The position numbers and the translations under genes are program-made. From NCBI RefSeq assembly GCF_000744835.1, contig NZ_JQMS01000001.1:744001-808000 (forward strand): a stretch of 64,000 bases of DNA, given 5' to 3'. The DNA comes from Flavobacterium sp. 83 (lineage in GTDB: Bacteria > Bacteroidota > Bacteroidia > Flavobacteriales > Flavobacteriaceae). The notes under the pieces are model-generated. The model worked only from the letters and a program-made list of their open reading frames with translations. It was not told the origin of the DNA and searched no databases. Shown here piece after piece: positions 26,421 to 35,529 of the stretch (the stretch's first letter is position 1; the number at the start of each line of letters is the position of its first letter).

Positions 26421-27462
26421 TATTACCCAAGCTTTTTTGATTTATAATATCTTCTTCGGTCAATGGAATTTCGGCCATGCTTATTTTCTTACGGTCTTCC
26501 TCTCTACCTAGAAGAATATGCTCTTCGGTAGCGATTTCAACTTTCTCTAATTTTCTGTTGTATTTATTTTGGTTGATAACCGAATCTTTTTCGAATGCTC
26601 TCGGTCCTTCAATTGTCCAATCTGAAATTTCTTTGTGATCAAAACGACATCCATTACAAATAAATTCATCTACTTCATGGTACTCATCTTTTCTTCCGGT
26701 AACACGCTGGATTTCGTCACCAAACATCCAAACTGTAGTTTTTCCAGAACAAGTAGGGCAATTTCTGTGTGCATTATAAGGCTTGCTGAACCAAACTCTA
26801 GATTTGAATCTAAAAGTTTTATCAGTTAAAGCTCCTACAGGGCATACGTCAATCATGTTTCCAGAGAACTCATTGTCGATTGCTTTAGAAATACAAGTCG
26901 AAATATTAGAATGATCTCCTCTATCCATTACACCGTGCACGCGATCATCAGTCAATTGATCAGCAACCATTACGCAACGGTAGCAAAGGATACAACGATT
27001 CATGTGTAATTGAATATTATCACCAATGTTTTCTGGCTCAAAAGTTCTTTTTTCTTCGATAAAACGAGTTTCTGATTTCCCGTGTTCAAAGCTTAAATTT
27101 TGCAAATCACATTCACCAGCTTGGTCACAAACAGGACAATCTAATGGGTGATTGATTAATAAAAACTCCGTTACTGATTTTCTGGCTTCGGTTACTCTCT
27201 CAGAAGATTTGCTGTTCACTTCCATTCCGTCCATACAACCGGTTACACAAGAAGCCATTAATTTTGGCATTGGTCTTGGGTCGGCTTCACTTCCTTTTGC
27301 AACTTCCACTAAACAACAACGGCATTTTCCACCGCTTCCTTTTAGTTTAGAATAATAGCACATCGCAGGGGGAACTACTTCTCCACCTATCATACGTGCT
27401 GCTTGTAGGATTGTTGTTCCTGGTTCTACTTCTATTGACTGTCCGTCTATTGTTACTTTCAT
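26413..27462 (-). CDS. nuoG: NADH-quinone oxidoreductase subunit G, short form
   Basis: This 349-residue peripheral subunit carries the N-terminal 2Fe-2S ferredoxin domain (CYYSKLKGSGGKCRCC), the His/Cys ligands of the next cluster (HPLDCPVCDQAGECDLQN), the N4 cluster cysteines around CILCYRC and CPVG, and a further CPTC/CNGC pair (about 235-270). It then stops. The large molybdopterin-like C-terminal domain of proteobacterial NuoG (about 900 residues) is absent. This short form is usual in flavobacterial complex I and the frame ends cleanly before nuoH, so I do not regard it as broken. Confidence 0.95.
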   Translation of the reverse strand: MKVTIDGQSIEVEPGTTILQAARMIGGEVVPPAMCYYSKLKGSGGKCRCCLVEVAKGSEADPRPMPKLMASCVTGCMDGMEVNSKSSERVTEARKSVTEFLLINHPLDCPVCDQAGECDLQNLSFEHGKSETRFIEEKRTFEPENIGDNIQLHMNRCILCYRCVMVADQLTDDRVHGVMDRGDHSNISTCISKAIDNEFSGNMIDVCPVGALTDKTFRFKSRVWFSKPYNAHRNCPTCSGKTTVWMFGDEIQRVTGRKDEYHEVDEFICNGCRFDHKEISDWTIEGPRAFEKDSVINQNKYNRKLEKVEIATEEHILLGREEDRKKISMAEIPLTEEDIINQKSLGNNG

Positions 27463-27480
27463 TTTCTGAAATTCTTGACT

Positions 27481-28848
27481 TTATACGATTACTTTAGAAA
27501 CTAAATGCTTTACCTTTTCAAAAGGTTCAGCAACAAAATGATCTCTATTTTTTATTTTTTCCGGGAAACGAATATGGTATTCAAACTCATCTCTAAAATG
27601 ACGAATAGCAGCTGCTACTGGCCAAGCTGCTGCGTCACCTAATGGACAAATTGTGTTTCCTTCAATTTTACTTTGAATGCTCAACAACAAATCAATATCT
27701 TCTTCACGACCATGACCATTTTCTATTCGGTGCAATACTTTTTCCATCCAGCCTGTACCTTCACGACAAGGCGAACATTGTCCACAACTTTCATGGTGAT
27801 AAAAACGAGAGAAATTCCAAGTATTACGAACAATGCAAGAAGTATCATTGTAAACAATAAATCCACCCGATCCTAACATAGAACCAGTTGCAAATCCACC
27901 GTCACTTAACGATTCGTATGACATCAAACGATCTTCGCCAGCGGCAGTTTTATAAATTAAATGTGCTGGTAAAACGGGAACAGAACTTCCTCCCGGTACA
28001 AAAGCTTTTAAAGGCCTGTCAGAACTCATTCCGCCTAAATATTCATCTGAATTCATGAATTCGTAAACACTTAAACCCAATTCAATTTCATAAACACCAG
28101 GATTTTTAATATGTCCTGAAGCCGAAATTAATTTGGTTCCTGTAGAACGTCCGATACCAATTTTAGCATATTCCGCACCTGTATTATTGATAATCCAAGG
28201 CACAGCGGCAATTGTTTCCACGTTATTTACAACCGTTGGATTTGCCCAAAGTCCTGAAATAGCAGGAAATGGTGGTTTAATACGAGGATTTCCTCTTTTT
28301 CCTTCCAATGATTCAATCAATGCAGTTTCTTCACCACAAATGTAAGCTCCGGCACCACAATGAACGTATAAATCCAAGTCATAACCAGAACCTAATATAT
28401 TTTTTCCCAAAAAACCAGCAGCTTTTGCTTCGTTAATTGCCTTTTCTAATATTTTATAAACCCACATATACTCTCCACGAATGTAGATGTAAGAAAGGTT
28501 GGCACCCAAAGCATAACTGGAAGTAATCATTCCTTCAATCAATAAATGAGGAATAAATTCCATCAAATAACGGTCTTTGAAAGTTCCCGGCTCTGATTCA
28601 TCCGCATTACAAACTAAATGTCTTGGTTTTCCTGATTTTTTATCAATAAAACTCCATTTCATTCCTGCTGGGAAACCTGCTCCACCACGACCACGTAATC
28701 CTGAAGTTTTCACTTCTTCAACAACTTCGTCTGGCGTTAATGTTTTTAGGGCTTTTTCAACTGAAGCGTAACCACCGTTTTGACGGTATACTTCATAAGT
28801 TTTAATTCCTGGAATATTTATTTTGTCTAATAATATTTTTTGTGACAT
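27481..28848 (-). CDS. nuoF: NADH-quinone oxidoreductase subunit F (NADH/FMN-binding)
   Basis: This 455-residue flavoprotein accepts the hydride from NADH. Motifs in order: GRGGAGFPAGMKWSF (NADH-binding glycine loop), NADESEPGTFKDR, GAYICGEETALIESLEGKRG (FMN site), and ESCGQCSPCREGTGW for the N3 4Fe-4S cluster. With NuoE it makes up the NADH-input module, so this is a full NADH-using complex I and not a ferredoxin-type 11-subunit enzyme. The start is 1 base after the nuoE stop. Confidence 0.97.
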   Translation of the reverse strand: MSQKILLDKINIPGIKTYEVYRQNGGYASVEKALKTLTPDEVVEEVKTSGLRGRGGAGFPAGMKWSFIDKKSGKPRHLVCNADESEPGTFKDRYLMEFIPHLLIEGMITSSYALGANLSYIYIRGEYMWVYKILEKAINEAKAAGFLGKNILGSGYDLDLYVHCGAGAYICGEETALIESLEGKRGNPRIKPPFPAISGLWANPTVVNNVETIAAVPWIINNTGAEYAKIGIGRSTGTKLISASGHIKNPGVYEIELGLSVYEFMNSDEYLGGMSSDRPLKAFVPGGSSVPVLPAHLIYKTAAGEDRLMSYESLSDGGFATGSMLGSGGFIVYNDTSCIVRNTWNFSRFYHHESCGQCSPCREGTGWMEKVLHRIENGHGREEDIDLLLSIQSKIEGNTICPLGDAAAWPVAAAIRHFRDEFEYHIRFPEKIKNRDHFVAEPFEKVKHLVSKVIV

Positions 28849-28849
28849 A

Positions 28850-29380
28850 TTATTTATCGTGTAATATTATTGTATCGTTTTTGCAATCTTCAATTAACTG
28901 GTCGATTTTTGCTGCCGTCAAATGTTCTTTGTAAAAATCGCCTAATTGCATCATTGGAGCGTAACCACAAGCACCTAAACATTCAACTCCTCTCACTTCA
29001 AAAAGACCGTCTGGAGTAGGCTCACCCACTTTTACACCTAATTTTTCACAGGTATAATCCATTAAATCTTCCACTCCATTCAAACAACATGGTGAAGTTT
29101 GACAAAATTCGAACATGTATTTTCCAATTGGTCTTTGGTTGTACATCGTATAAAACGACACTACTTCGTAAACTTCAATGGGTTTGATCAAAAGGATTTC
29201 GGCTACTTTATTCATTAATTCAATACTCAACCAATTCTCGTGAGCATCTTGAACTTCATGCAAAACAGGCAATAATGCCGATTTTCTTTTGTCTTCAGGA
29301 TAATGACCGATTAATTCATTGATGCGGGACATCAATGCTTCGGTCATATTTATTTCTTGTTTGTGATACGTACGTTCCAT
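28850..29380 (-). CDS. nuoE: NADH-quinone oxidoreductase subunit E
   Basis: This 176-residue thioredoxin-fold protein binds the N1a 2Fe-2S cluster. The ligands are in FEFCQTSPCCLNG and VECLGACGYAP. An N-terminal helical bundle covers about 1-75. An 82-base AT-rich spacer separates it from nuoD, larger than most gaps in this operon. Confidence 0.95.
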   Translation of the reverse strand: MERTYHKQEINMTEALMSRINELIGHYPEDKRKSALLPVLHEVQDAHENWLSIELMNKVAEILLIKPIEVYEVVSFYTMYNQRPIGKYMFEFCQTSPCCLNGVEDLMDYTCEKLGVKVGEPTPDGLFEVRGVECLGACGYAPMMQLGDFYKEHLTAAKIDQLIEDCKNDTIILHDK

Positions 29381-29462
29381 TTTTTATTATTTCAAATTTT
29401 GAATTATAAATTTTTAATATTTTGAACAATTTATAATTTACAATTCATCATTTATAATTTTA
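29381..29462. repeat. AT-rich spacer with repeated GAATTATAAA-type words
   Basis: The nuoD-nuoE spacer and the nuoA-nuoB spacer at 31811-31896 share words such as TTTTTATTATTT and GAATTATAAA. This looks like simple AT-rich repetition common between genes here; no function is assigned. Confidence 0.3.
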
Positions 29463-30701
29463 TTATGCGTCTAATTCTCCGGCAATAACATTTAAACTTG
29501 ATAAAATAACAATTGCATCCGATAGTAATGAACCTTTAATCATTTCTGGATACGCTTGATAATAAATAAAACAAGGTCTGCGGAAATGCAATCTATAAGG
29601 CGTTCTGCTTCCATCAGTTACTAAATAAAACCCTAGTTCTCCATTACCACCTTCTACTGGATGATATATTTCGGCAACTGGAACAGGAACTTCACCCATT
29701 ACAATTTTGAAATGATAAATTAACGATTCCATATTATGGTAAACATCTTCTTTTGGAGGAAGGTAATAATCCGGAACATCCGCATGGAAATCATTGCCTT
29801 CTGGCATTTTTGCTAAAGCTTGACGAATGATACTCAAACTTTCCCAAACTTCGGCATTACGAACACAAAAACGGTCATACGTATCACCCGACTTTCCAAC
29901 AGGAATAATAAAATCAAAATCTTCGTAAGAAGAGTACGGTTGCGCTACACGAACATCATAATCAACACCTGCAGCACGCAAATTTGGACCTGTAAACCCA
30001 TAAGCCATAGCTTGTTCAGCCGTTATAGCTCCAACATTTACAGTTCTGTCAATAAAAATTCTATTTCTTTCGAATAAGTTTTCAAATTCTTTCCAAGCTG
30101 CTGGAAAGTCTTGTAAAAACACATCTAATTTTCTAAAAGCTTCTGCTGACCAATCTCTTTCGAAACCACCAATTCTTCCCATATTAGTAGTCAAACGAGC
30201 ACCACAAATTTCTTCGTAGATTTCGTACACTTTTTCTCTAAATTGAAAAACATATAAAAATCCGGTATAGGCTCCGGTATCAACACCCAGAATCGAGTTA
30301 CAGATAATATGATCCGTAATTCTCGCCAACTCCATTACAATAACTCTTAAATATTGCGCTCTTTTAGGAACTTCAATATCTAACAATTTTTCTAATGTCA
30401 TCCACCAACCCATATTGTTTATAGGTGATGAACAGTAGTTCATTCTATCAGTAAGAGGGGTGATTTGGTAAAAAGGACGATTTTCAGCAATTTTTTCGAA
30501 AGCTCTGTGAATGTAACCAATGGTTGGTTCCGCTTCCAGAATACGTTCTCCATCCATCAACAAAATATTTTGAAAAATACCATGTGTCGCTGGGTGAGTA
30601 GGCCCTAAATTCAAAATCGAAAGCTCACTTCCGTCTTCATTTAATTGGGCTGCAATTCTTTTAGCATAGCGATGCTCTGGTGGTAATAATAGTTCTGACA
30701 T
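29463..30701 (-). CDS. nuoD: NADH-quinone oxidoreductase subunit D
   Basis: This 412-residue subunit is related to the large subunit of NiFe hydrogenases and forms the quinone site with NuoB. Conserved parts include LNLGPTHPATHGIFQ, GYIHRAFEKIAENRPFYQ, GFERDWSAEAF, and near the C-terminus GELGFYLVTDGSRTPYRLHFRRP. The hydrogenase metal cysteines are missing, as expected for complex I. It is separate from nuoC rather than fused. Confidence 0.97.
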   Translation of the reverse strand: MSELLLPPEHRYAKRIAAQLNEDGSELSILNLGPTHPATHGIFQNILLMDGERILEAEPTIGYIHRAFEKIAENRPFYQITPLTDRMNYCSSPINNMGWWMTLEKLLDIEVPKRAQYLRVIVMELARITDHIICNSILGVDTGAYTGFLYVFQFREKVYEIYEEICGARLTTNMGRIGGFERDWSAEAFRKLDVFLQDFPAAWKEFENLFERNRIFIDRTVNVGAITAEQAMAYGFTGPNLRAAGVDYDVRVAQPYSSYEDFDFIIPVGKSGDTYDRFCVRNAEVWESLSIIRQALAKMPEGNDFHADVPDYYLPPKEDVYHNMESLIYHFKIVMGEVPVPVAEIYHPVEGGNGELGFYLVTDGSRTPYRLHFRRPCFIYYQAYPEMIKGSLLSDAIVILSSLNVIAGELDA

Positions 30702-30736
30702 TTATTTAATGTGAAAAATTATAATAGTGTGTGTTT

Positions 30737-31258
30737 TTAATAATTGTCGGTTGTTCTTCCAAAGAAACGATCATCTTTATCCGTTCTTCCGCTATCTTCC
30801 ATAGGAAATTCTTTTCGCATTGGAAAAGAAATCATTTCATCCATATTCAAAATACGTTTTAATTGTGGATGACCAATGAAGTTTATGCCAAAAAAATCAT
30901 ATGTTTCTCTTTCCATCCAATTTGAACTTAAGAAAATATTAGATATCGTTTTTATTTCTGGATTTTCACCGTTGATAAAAGCTTTGATTTTAATTCTTTT
31001 GTTTTCGTACCAGTTGTGCAAATGATAAACCACTGCAAATTGATGATCAACATCATTGTCAGGATAGTGAATCCCACACAAGTCAGTTAAAAAATGAAAA
31101 CGTAATGTTGGATCATTTTTCAAAAAAAGAATCACCGCCGTAATTTTATCAGCAGCGACTTCAAATGAAAATATATCTTTTTCCTGCTTGAATTCAAAAA
31201 CAGCCGAATCAAATGTTTCAACTAATTTTTCTTGGATTTGTATTGTTTCTAGCGCCAT
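30737..31258 (-). CDS. nuoC: NADH-quinone oxidoreductase subunit C
   Basis: This 173-residue protein is the 30-kDa peripheral subunit. The family signature is present in WMERETYDFFGINFIGHPQLKRIL, followed by the short acidic tail. It is encoded 3 bases after nuoB and 35 bases before nuoD. Confidence 0.96.
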   Translation of the reverse strand: MALETIQIQEKLVETFDSAVFEFKQEKDIFSFEVAADKITAVILFLKNDPTLRFHFLTDLCGIHYPDNDVDHQFAVVYHLHNWYENKRIKIKAFINGENPEIKTISNIFLSSNWMERETYDFFGINFIGHPQLKRILNMDEMISFPMRKEFPMEDSGRTDKDDRFFGRTTDNY

Positions 31259-31261
31259 TAT

Positions 31262-31810
31262 TTATTTGATATTATAAGAAGCCAATAATTCTTGGTATTC
31301 TGGAGAACTCCTTCTTCTTACAGATTCATTCCTTACTAATTCCTGCAATTTCATAACACCATCAACAATTTGTTCTGGTCTTGGCGGACAACCTGGAACA
31401 TAAACATCAACTGGAATCACTTTGTCAATTCCTTGCAAAACAGAATAGGTATCAAAAATCCCACCTGAACAAGCACAAGCTCCAACAGCGATAACCCAAC
31501 GAGGTTCTGACATTTGTTCGTAAACCTGACGTAAGATTGGCGCCATTTTTTTGGAAATTGTTCCCATTACCATAAGCATATCCGCTTGACGAGGAGAAAA
31601 ACTCACTCGTTCCGAACCAAAACGTGCCAAATCATAATGCGAAGCCATTGTAGCCATAAATTCAATCCCACAACAAGAAGTTGCAAATGGTAAAGGCCAT
31701 AATGAATTAGCACGAGCCATTCCCACAACATCATTCAGTTTTGTAGCGAAGAAACCTTCCCCAACAACACCTTCAGGTGGCTCAACCATATTTATTTTAG
31801 AATCGCTCAT
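31262..31810 (-). CDS. nuoB: NADH-quinone oxidoreductase subunit B
   Basis: This 182-residue subunit carries the terminal N2 4Fe-4S cluster that reduces quinone. The ligands are the tandem cysteines in ATSCCGIEFMA, the cysteine in GACACSGG and the one in VPGCPPRPEQI. The segment ARFGSERVSFSPRQADMLMV is strongly conserved in the family. Confidence 0.97.
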   Translation of the reverse strand: MSDSKINMVEPPEGVVGEGFFATKLNDVVGMARANSLWPLPFATSCCGIEFMATMASHYDLARFGSERVSFSPRQADMLMVMGTISKKMAPILRQVYEQMSEPRWVIAVGACACSGGIFDTYSVLQGIDKVIPVDVYVPGCPPRPEQIVDGVMKLQELVRNESVRRRSSPEYQELLASYNIK

Positions 31811-31896
31811 TTTTTATTATTTTGAATTATAAACTTTGAATTATAAATTACTATGAAATCATATAAAATTTAGAATTCAACATTTAAAATAAATCG

Positions 31897-32262
31897 TTAT
31901 TCCCACTCTAGTGCTTTCTTTTTGATAATGTAGAAAAAACCTACCAAAAGCAAAAGCATAAAAATTACCATTTTCACCATTCCTTCCATTCCCAATTCTT
32001 TGAAATTGATTGCCCATGGGTAAAGAAAAATTACCTCAACATCAAACAAAACAAATAATATAGCAACGAGAAAGTATTTAACCGAAAACGGAATTCTTGC
32101 GTTACCTACTGATTCAATACCGCATTCGAAGTTTTTATCTTTAATTTCAGAATTACGTTTTGGACCTAATTTCCCAGAAACAAGTATTGTTCCAACTACA
32201 AAACCTACAGCTAAAACAAACTGCATTAAAATAGGAATATAATTTAATTGATCGGACTGCAT
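31897..32262 (-). CDS. nuoA: NADH-quinone oxidoreductase subunit A
   Basis: A longer frame starts at a TTG (32283), but the ATG at 32262 (MQSDQLNYIPILMQ) is used, giving 121 residues. Three transmembrane helices are visible. The loop FECGIESVGNARIPFSVKYF carries the conserved cysteine near the quinone entry, followed by ILFVLFDVEVIFLYPWAI. It is the first gene of the operon, just behind a perfect promoter. Confidence 0.95.
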   Translation of the reverse strand: MQSDQLNYIPILMQFVLAVGFVVGTILVSGKLGPKRNSEIKDKNFECGIESVGNARIPFSVKYFLVAILFVLFDVEVIFLYPWAINFKELGMEGMVKMVIFMLLLLVGFFYIIKKKALEWE

Positions 32263-32293
32263 AAGTATGTTTTTTTCGTGCAAAAATAAGCCA

Positions 32294-32324
32294 CAAAGAT
32301 AGGTTTCAAGGAATTAAAACACAA
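32294..32324 (-). promoter_or_regulatory. Promoter of the nuo operon
   Basis: The minus strand carries TTG (32322-32324) and, 20 bases on, TATCTTTG (32294-32301), a full match to the Bacteroidota TTG/TAnnTTTG promoter. The predicted start lies about 25 bases before the nuoA ATG. Confidence 0.7.
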
Positions 32325-32430
32325 GCTAAAAACTGAAATTAATCTCTATGAAAATATGATTTTGTTGTAATTTTTAATGATTATAAATAACCCATGTTTA
32401 TAATAACCTTATTTCACAATAGCGCAAAAA

Positions 32431-32458
32431 AAAACGTTCCGAATAATCGGAACGTTTT
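32431..32458 (-). terminator. Terminator of the cold-shock gene
   Basis: AAAACGTTCCGA and TCGGAACGTTTT form a 12-bp stem with a 4-base loop. The A-run to the left (32426-32434) gives a U-run in minus-strand RNA, about 38 bases after the csp stop. Confidence 0.85.
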
Positions 32459-32495
32459 AAACATTCGTAGGCAAAAAAAATTAATTTTTTTATGC

Positions 32496-32690
32496 TTAGA
32501 TTACTGCTACTTTCGCAGCAACTTTTCCTTTTCTTCCTTCTTCTTCTTCATAACTAACTCTGTCACCTTCGCGTAATTCTTCCGCGTTGATTCCTGATGC
32601 ATGAACAAAAATGTCTTTTCCTGTTTCTTCGTCTGTAATGAATCCGTAACCTTTAGATTCATTGAAAAATTTAACTGTACCTGTACGCAT
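32496..32690 (-). CDS. Cold-shock domain protein (CspA family)
   Basis: This 64-residue single-domain protein binds single-stranded RNA/DNA. Both RNP motifs are present (GTVKFFNESKGYGFI and DIFVHASGI), and the length matches bacterial Csp proteins. An alternative overlapping frame of 71 codons in the same region has no such motifs and is ignored. The gene has its own promoter and terminator and is separate from nuo and aspS. Confidence 0.95.
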   Translation of the reverse strand: MRTGTVKFFNESKGYGFITDEETGKDIFVHASGINAEELREGDRVSYEEEEGRKGKVAAKVAVI

Positions 32691-32719
32691 TGTAATAGTA
32701 ATAATAATTTATAATGGAG

Positions 32720-32727
32720 CAAATGTA
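32720..32727 (-). promoter_or_regulatory. -7 promoter box for the cold-shock gene
   Basis: The minus strand reads TACATTTG, a full TAnnTTTG match, 30 bases before the start codon. Confidence 0.45.
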
Positions 32728-32819
32728 ATATTTAATATAATACGAAAGACATTCTTCGCTTTTTATTTTGTAAAAATATTGATATTCAACGTTTTCAAAC
32801 AAATTTTAACGTTAAACTA

Positions 32820-34568
32820 CTATAAGTTTATTTTTATATGGAGCTCTTTTAACTGTGATTCGTCAATTGTAGACGGAGCATCAATCATAACATCTCTTCC
32901 AGAATTATTTTTTGGAAAAGCAATAAAGTCTCGGATAGTTTCCTGTCCACCAAGAATCGCAACTAACCTATCCAATCCAAAAGCCAAACCTCCGTGTGGC
33001 GGTGCACCAAACTGAAATGCATCCATCAGAAATCCAAATTGCGCTTTCGCTTCTTCTTCCGTGAAACCTAAATATTTAAACATTAATTGTTGTGTAGCTT
33101 TATCGTGAATACGAATTGAACCTCCTCCAATTTCATTTCCATTTAAAACCATATCATACGCATTAGCACGAACTTTTCCTGGATTGGTTTCCAATAAGTG
33201 CATGTCTTCTGGCTTAGGAGAGGTAAAAGGATGATGCATGGCATGGTAACGACCGCTTTCTTCATCAAATTCCAATAATGGAAAATCAACAACCCAAAGT
33301 GGCGCAAATTCAGCTGGATTTCTCAATCCTAATCGCGTCGCTAATTCCATGCGTAAAGCACTTAATTGAGAACGGGTTTTATCAGCAGGTCCCGAAAGTA
33401 CAAAAATCATATCTCCTGGTTGTGCCCCTGTTGTTTTTGCCCAATTGCTTAAATCAGCTTGGTCATAGAATTTATCCACGGATGATTTATAAGTTCCGTC
33501 TTCGTTACATTTTACATATACCATTCCTGAAGCACCAACTTGAGGGCGTTTTACCCAGTCAATTAATCCATCAATTTCCTTACGAGTATAGTTTCCAACT
33601 CCGGGAACGGCAATTCCAACTACTAATTCTGCTGCATTAAAAACTGGAAATTCTTTACTTTTAGCGACTTCATTTAATTCACCAAATTCCATTCCGAAAC
33701 GAATGTCGGGTTTGTCATTACCATATGTTTTCATGGCATGCTCATAGGTCATTCTAGGAAATTTTTCTACTTCGATGCCTTTTATTTCTTTTAGCAAATG
33801 TCTCGTCAATCCTTCAAAAATATTCAAAATATCTTCTTGCTCCACGAAAGCCATTTCGCAATCGATTTGTGTAAATTCAGGCTGTCTATCAGCACGCAAA
33901 TCTTCATCACGGAAACATTTCACGATTTGGAAATATTTATCCATTCCACCCACCATCAATAACTGCTTAAATGTTTGAGGTGATTGTGGCAATGCATAAA
34001 ATTGTCCTTCATTCATTCGAGAAGGAACTACAAAATCTCTGGCTCCCTCTGGAGTAGATTTAATCAAATAAGGAGTTTCTACTTCACAAAAATCCAAGTC
34101 AGAAAGATACTTACGTACTTCCATCGCTACTTTATGACGGAAAAGCAAACTGTTTTTCACAGGATTTCTTCTTATATCAAGGTAACGGTATTTCATTCGG
34201 ATGTCTTCTCCACCATCTGTTTCGTCTTCAATTGTGAAAGGTGGTGTCAACGAAGCATTAAGAATCTTCAGTTCAGTAACTAAAATTTCTATCTCTCCTG
34301 TTGCTATGTTTTTATTCTTCGCTTCACGCTCAATAACAGTTCCTTTCACCTGAATTACAAATTCACGACCCAATGTTTTTGCTAATTCGAAAACTGTTTT
34401 ATCAGAACGGCCTTCATCAAAAATTAATTGCGTGATTCCATAACGATCGCGTAAATCGACCCAATTCATAAATCCTTTATCACGTGATTTTTGCACCCAA
34501 CCGGCAAGTGTAACTTCTGTATTAATATGCGAGGCGTTTAATTCGCCACAATTATGACTTCTATACAT
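32820..34568 (-). CDS. aspS: Aspartyl-tRNA synthetase
   Basis: This 582-residue class II synthetase charges tRNA-Asp. The N-terminal OB-fold anticodon-binding domain covers about 1-105 ([26 protein letters not shown]). The catalytic core follows with motif 2 ([21 protein letters not shown]). The bacterial GAD insert is in the middle (about 285-415), and motif 3 is at the end ([19 protein letters not shown]). Length is that of bacterial-type AspRS. It is monocistronic. Confidence 0.97.
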   Translation of the reverse strand: MYRSHNCGELNASHINTEVTLAGWVQKSRDKGFMNWVDLRDRYGITQLIFDEGRSDKTVFELAKTLGREFVIQVKGTVIEREAKNKNIATGEIEILVTELKILNASLTPPFTIEDETDGGEDIRMKYRYLDIRRNPVKNSLLFRHKVAMEVRKYLSDLDFCEVETPYLIKSTPEGARDFVVPSRMNEGQFYALPQSPQTFKQLLMVGGMDKYFQIVKCFRDEDLRADRQPEFTQIDCEMAFVEQEDILNIFEGLTRHLLKEIKGIEVEKFPRMTYEHAMKTYGNDKPDIRFGMEFGELNEVAKSKEFPVFNAAELVVGIAVPGVGNYTRKEIDGLIDWVKRPQVGASGMVYVKCNEDGTYKSSVDKFYDQADLSNWAKTTGAQPGDMIFVLSGPADKTRSQLSALRMELATRLGLRNPAEFAPLWVVDFPLLEFDEESGRYHAMHHPFTSPKPEDMHLLETNPGKVRANAYDMVLNGNEIGGGSIRIHDKATQQLMFKYLGFTEEEAKAQFGFLMDAFQFGAPPHGGLAFGLDRLVAILGGQETIRDFIAFPKNNSGRDVMIDAPSTIDESQLKELHIKINL

Positions 34569-34617
34569 GATCCAAATTTTAGATTATTTCATCTGTTTGC
34601 GCTTTTGGCGCTGGGTG

Positions 34618-34625
34618 CAAATTTA
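34618..34625 (-). promoter_or_regulatory. -7 promoter box for aspS
   Basis: The minus strand reads TAAATTTG (full TAnnTTTG match) 50 bases before the aspS start. The remainder of the 34569-34805 gap is AT-rich and must also hold the promoter of the plus-strand gene at 34806. Confidence 0.4.
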
Positions 34626-34805
34626 GGACTAATTATGAATAATGAATTGAGAATAATGAATTTTTACGGTATTGTTTTTAATCTCAAATTATTTTCCAAT
34701 GTTAAGCTTTTGTCTAATGTTACTAAATTGTTATCAAAAAGTTTTTTTAATGTAAACTATTAGTTAATTTTGATAAAGAAATATAAAATATTAAAAACTC
34801 GAGAT

Positions 34806-35171
34806 ATGAAAAAATGTATTATTTTAATCGCAATATTATTCACAGGAATGATTTTTGCACAAGAATCAAAACCAGTTTTAGAGCCTTTTGGCAAAAAAGT
34901 TAAAGCAACTTACTTCTTTGAAAACGGTCAAGTGCAGCAGGAAGGTTTTTTTGAAAACGGAAAATTAGAAGGGATTTGGGTATCTTATGATGAAAAAGGA
35001 AATAAAACTTCATCCGGTGAATATCAAAATGGCATTAAAACAGGAAAGTGGTTTTTTTGGTCTGAAAAAAGCGATAATGGCTTCAACAATTTAAGCGAAG
35101 TTGACTATTCTAACAATAGAATAGCTTCGATAAAAAACTGGAAGCAAGAAGCATTAGCTAATAGAAACTAA
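34806..35171 (+). CDS. Small secreted MORN/YwqK-like repeat protein
   Basis: The frame extends upstream, but MKKCIILIAILFTGMIFAQE at 34806 is a proper signal peptide, giving 121 residues. The mature part has two or three MORN-type units: YFFENGQVQQEGFFENGKLEGIWVSYD and KTSSGEYQNGIKTGKWFFWSE. Such repeats form beta-hairpin ribbons in envelope-associated proteins of Bacteroidota. No partner gene is evident. A perfect hairpin terminator follows. Confidence 0.8.
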   Translation: MKKCIILIAILFTGMIFAQESKPVLEPFGKKVKATYFFENGQVQQEGFFENGKLEGIWVSYDEKGNKTSSGEYQNGIKTGKWFFWSEKSDNGFNNLSEVDYSNNRIASIKNWKQEALANRN

Positions 35172-35193
35172 CTGTCAACTCTTTTAAACTTAT

Positions 35194-35228
35194 AAAAAAG
35201 CTTTCGCCTAAAAAACGAAAGCTTTTTT
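35194..35228 (+). terminator. Terminator after the MORN-like gene
   Basis: AAAAAAGCTTTCG (35194-35206) and CGAAAGCTTTTTT (35216-35228) form a perfect 13-bp stem. In the following 35229-35437 I see only AT-rich DNA without a gene. Confidence 0.9.
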
Positions 35229-35437
35229 GTTTATTTTAATAAAAAAACAATCCTTCAATTCAGTGACTTAAAAAAACATTTACAAACTAATATGTATTCT
35301 TTTAGTCTAATGAATAATAAAAACAGTTTTTATTAAAGGATAAAGACTCTACAATTTGTTTAGATAAAAAAAAGTAATCGACAGCAATAAAAATTATTTT
35401 TTCATCATTCTTCCCGTTATAAAATACCTCCTTAAAA

Positions 35438-35504
35438 CAAAAAACCCTTTACTTAAGAACAGTCAACTATCTACTGACTAATCTTAAATAAAGGGCTTTG
35501 TTTT
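35438..35504 (-). terminator. Long interrupted hairpin terminator after the symporter gene
   Basis: Three nested stems can pair: CAAAAAACCCTTTA with TAAAGGGCTTTG, TTAAGA with TCTTAA, and AGTCA with TGACT. The structure ends 26 bases past the stop of the symporter gene and is the likely terminator of that minus-strand unit. Confidence 0.75.
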
Positions 35505-35529
35505 GAATTACTTTACGAATCAAATAATA

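Noticed and set aside
26413-27462. nuoG as a truncated pseudogene
   Set aside because: The frame ends cleanly, overlaps nuoH normally, keeps all cluster ligands, and the short form is usual for this group.
32507-32722. 71-codon frame overlapping the cold-shock gene
   Set aside because: It is a shifted reading of the Csp coding region without any motif.
32720-32727. CAAATGTA before the cold-shock gene as another pentose operator
   Set aside because: Only one half-site is present and it coincides with a perfect -7 box (TACATTTG). This shows that single half-sites arise by chance from promoters.
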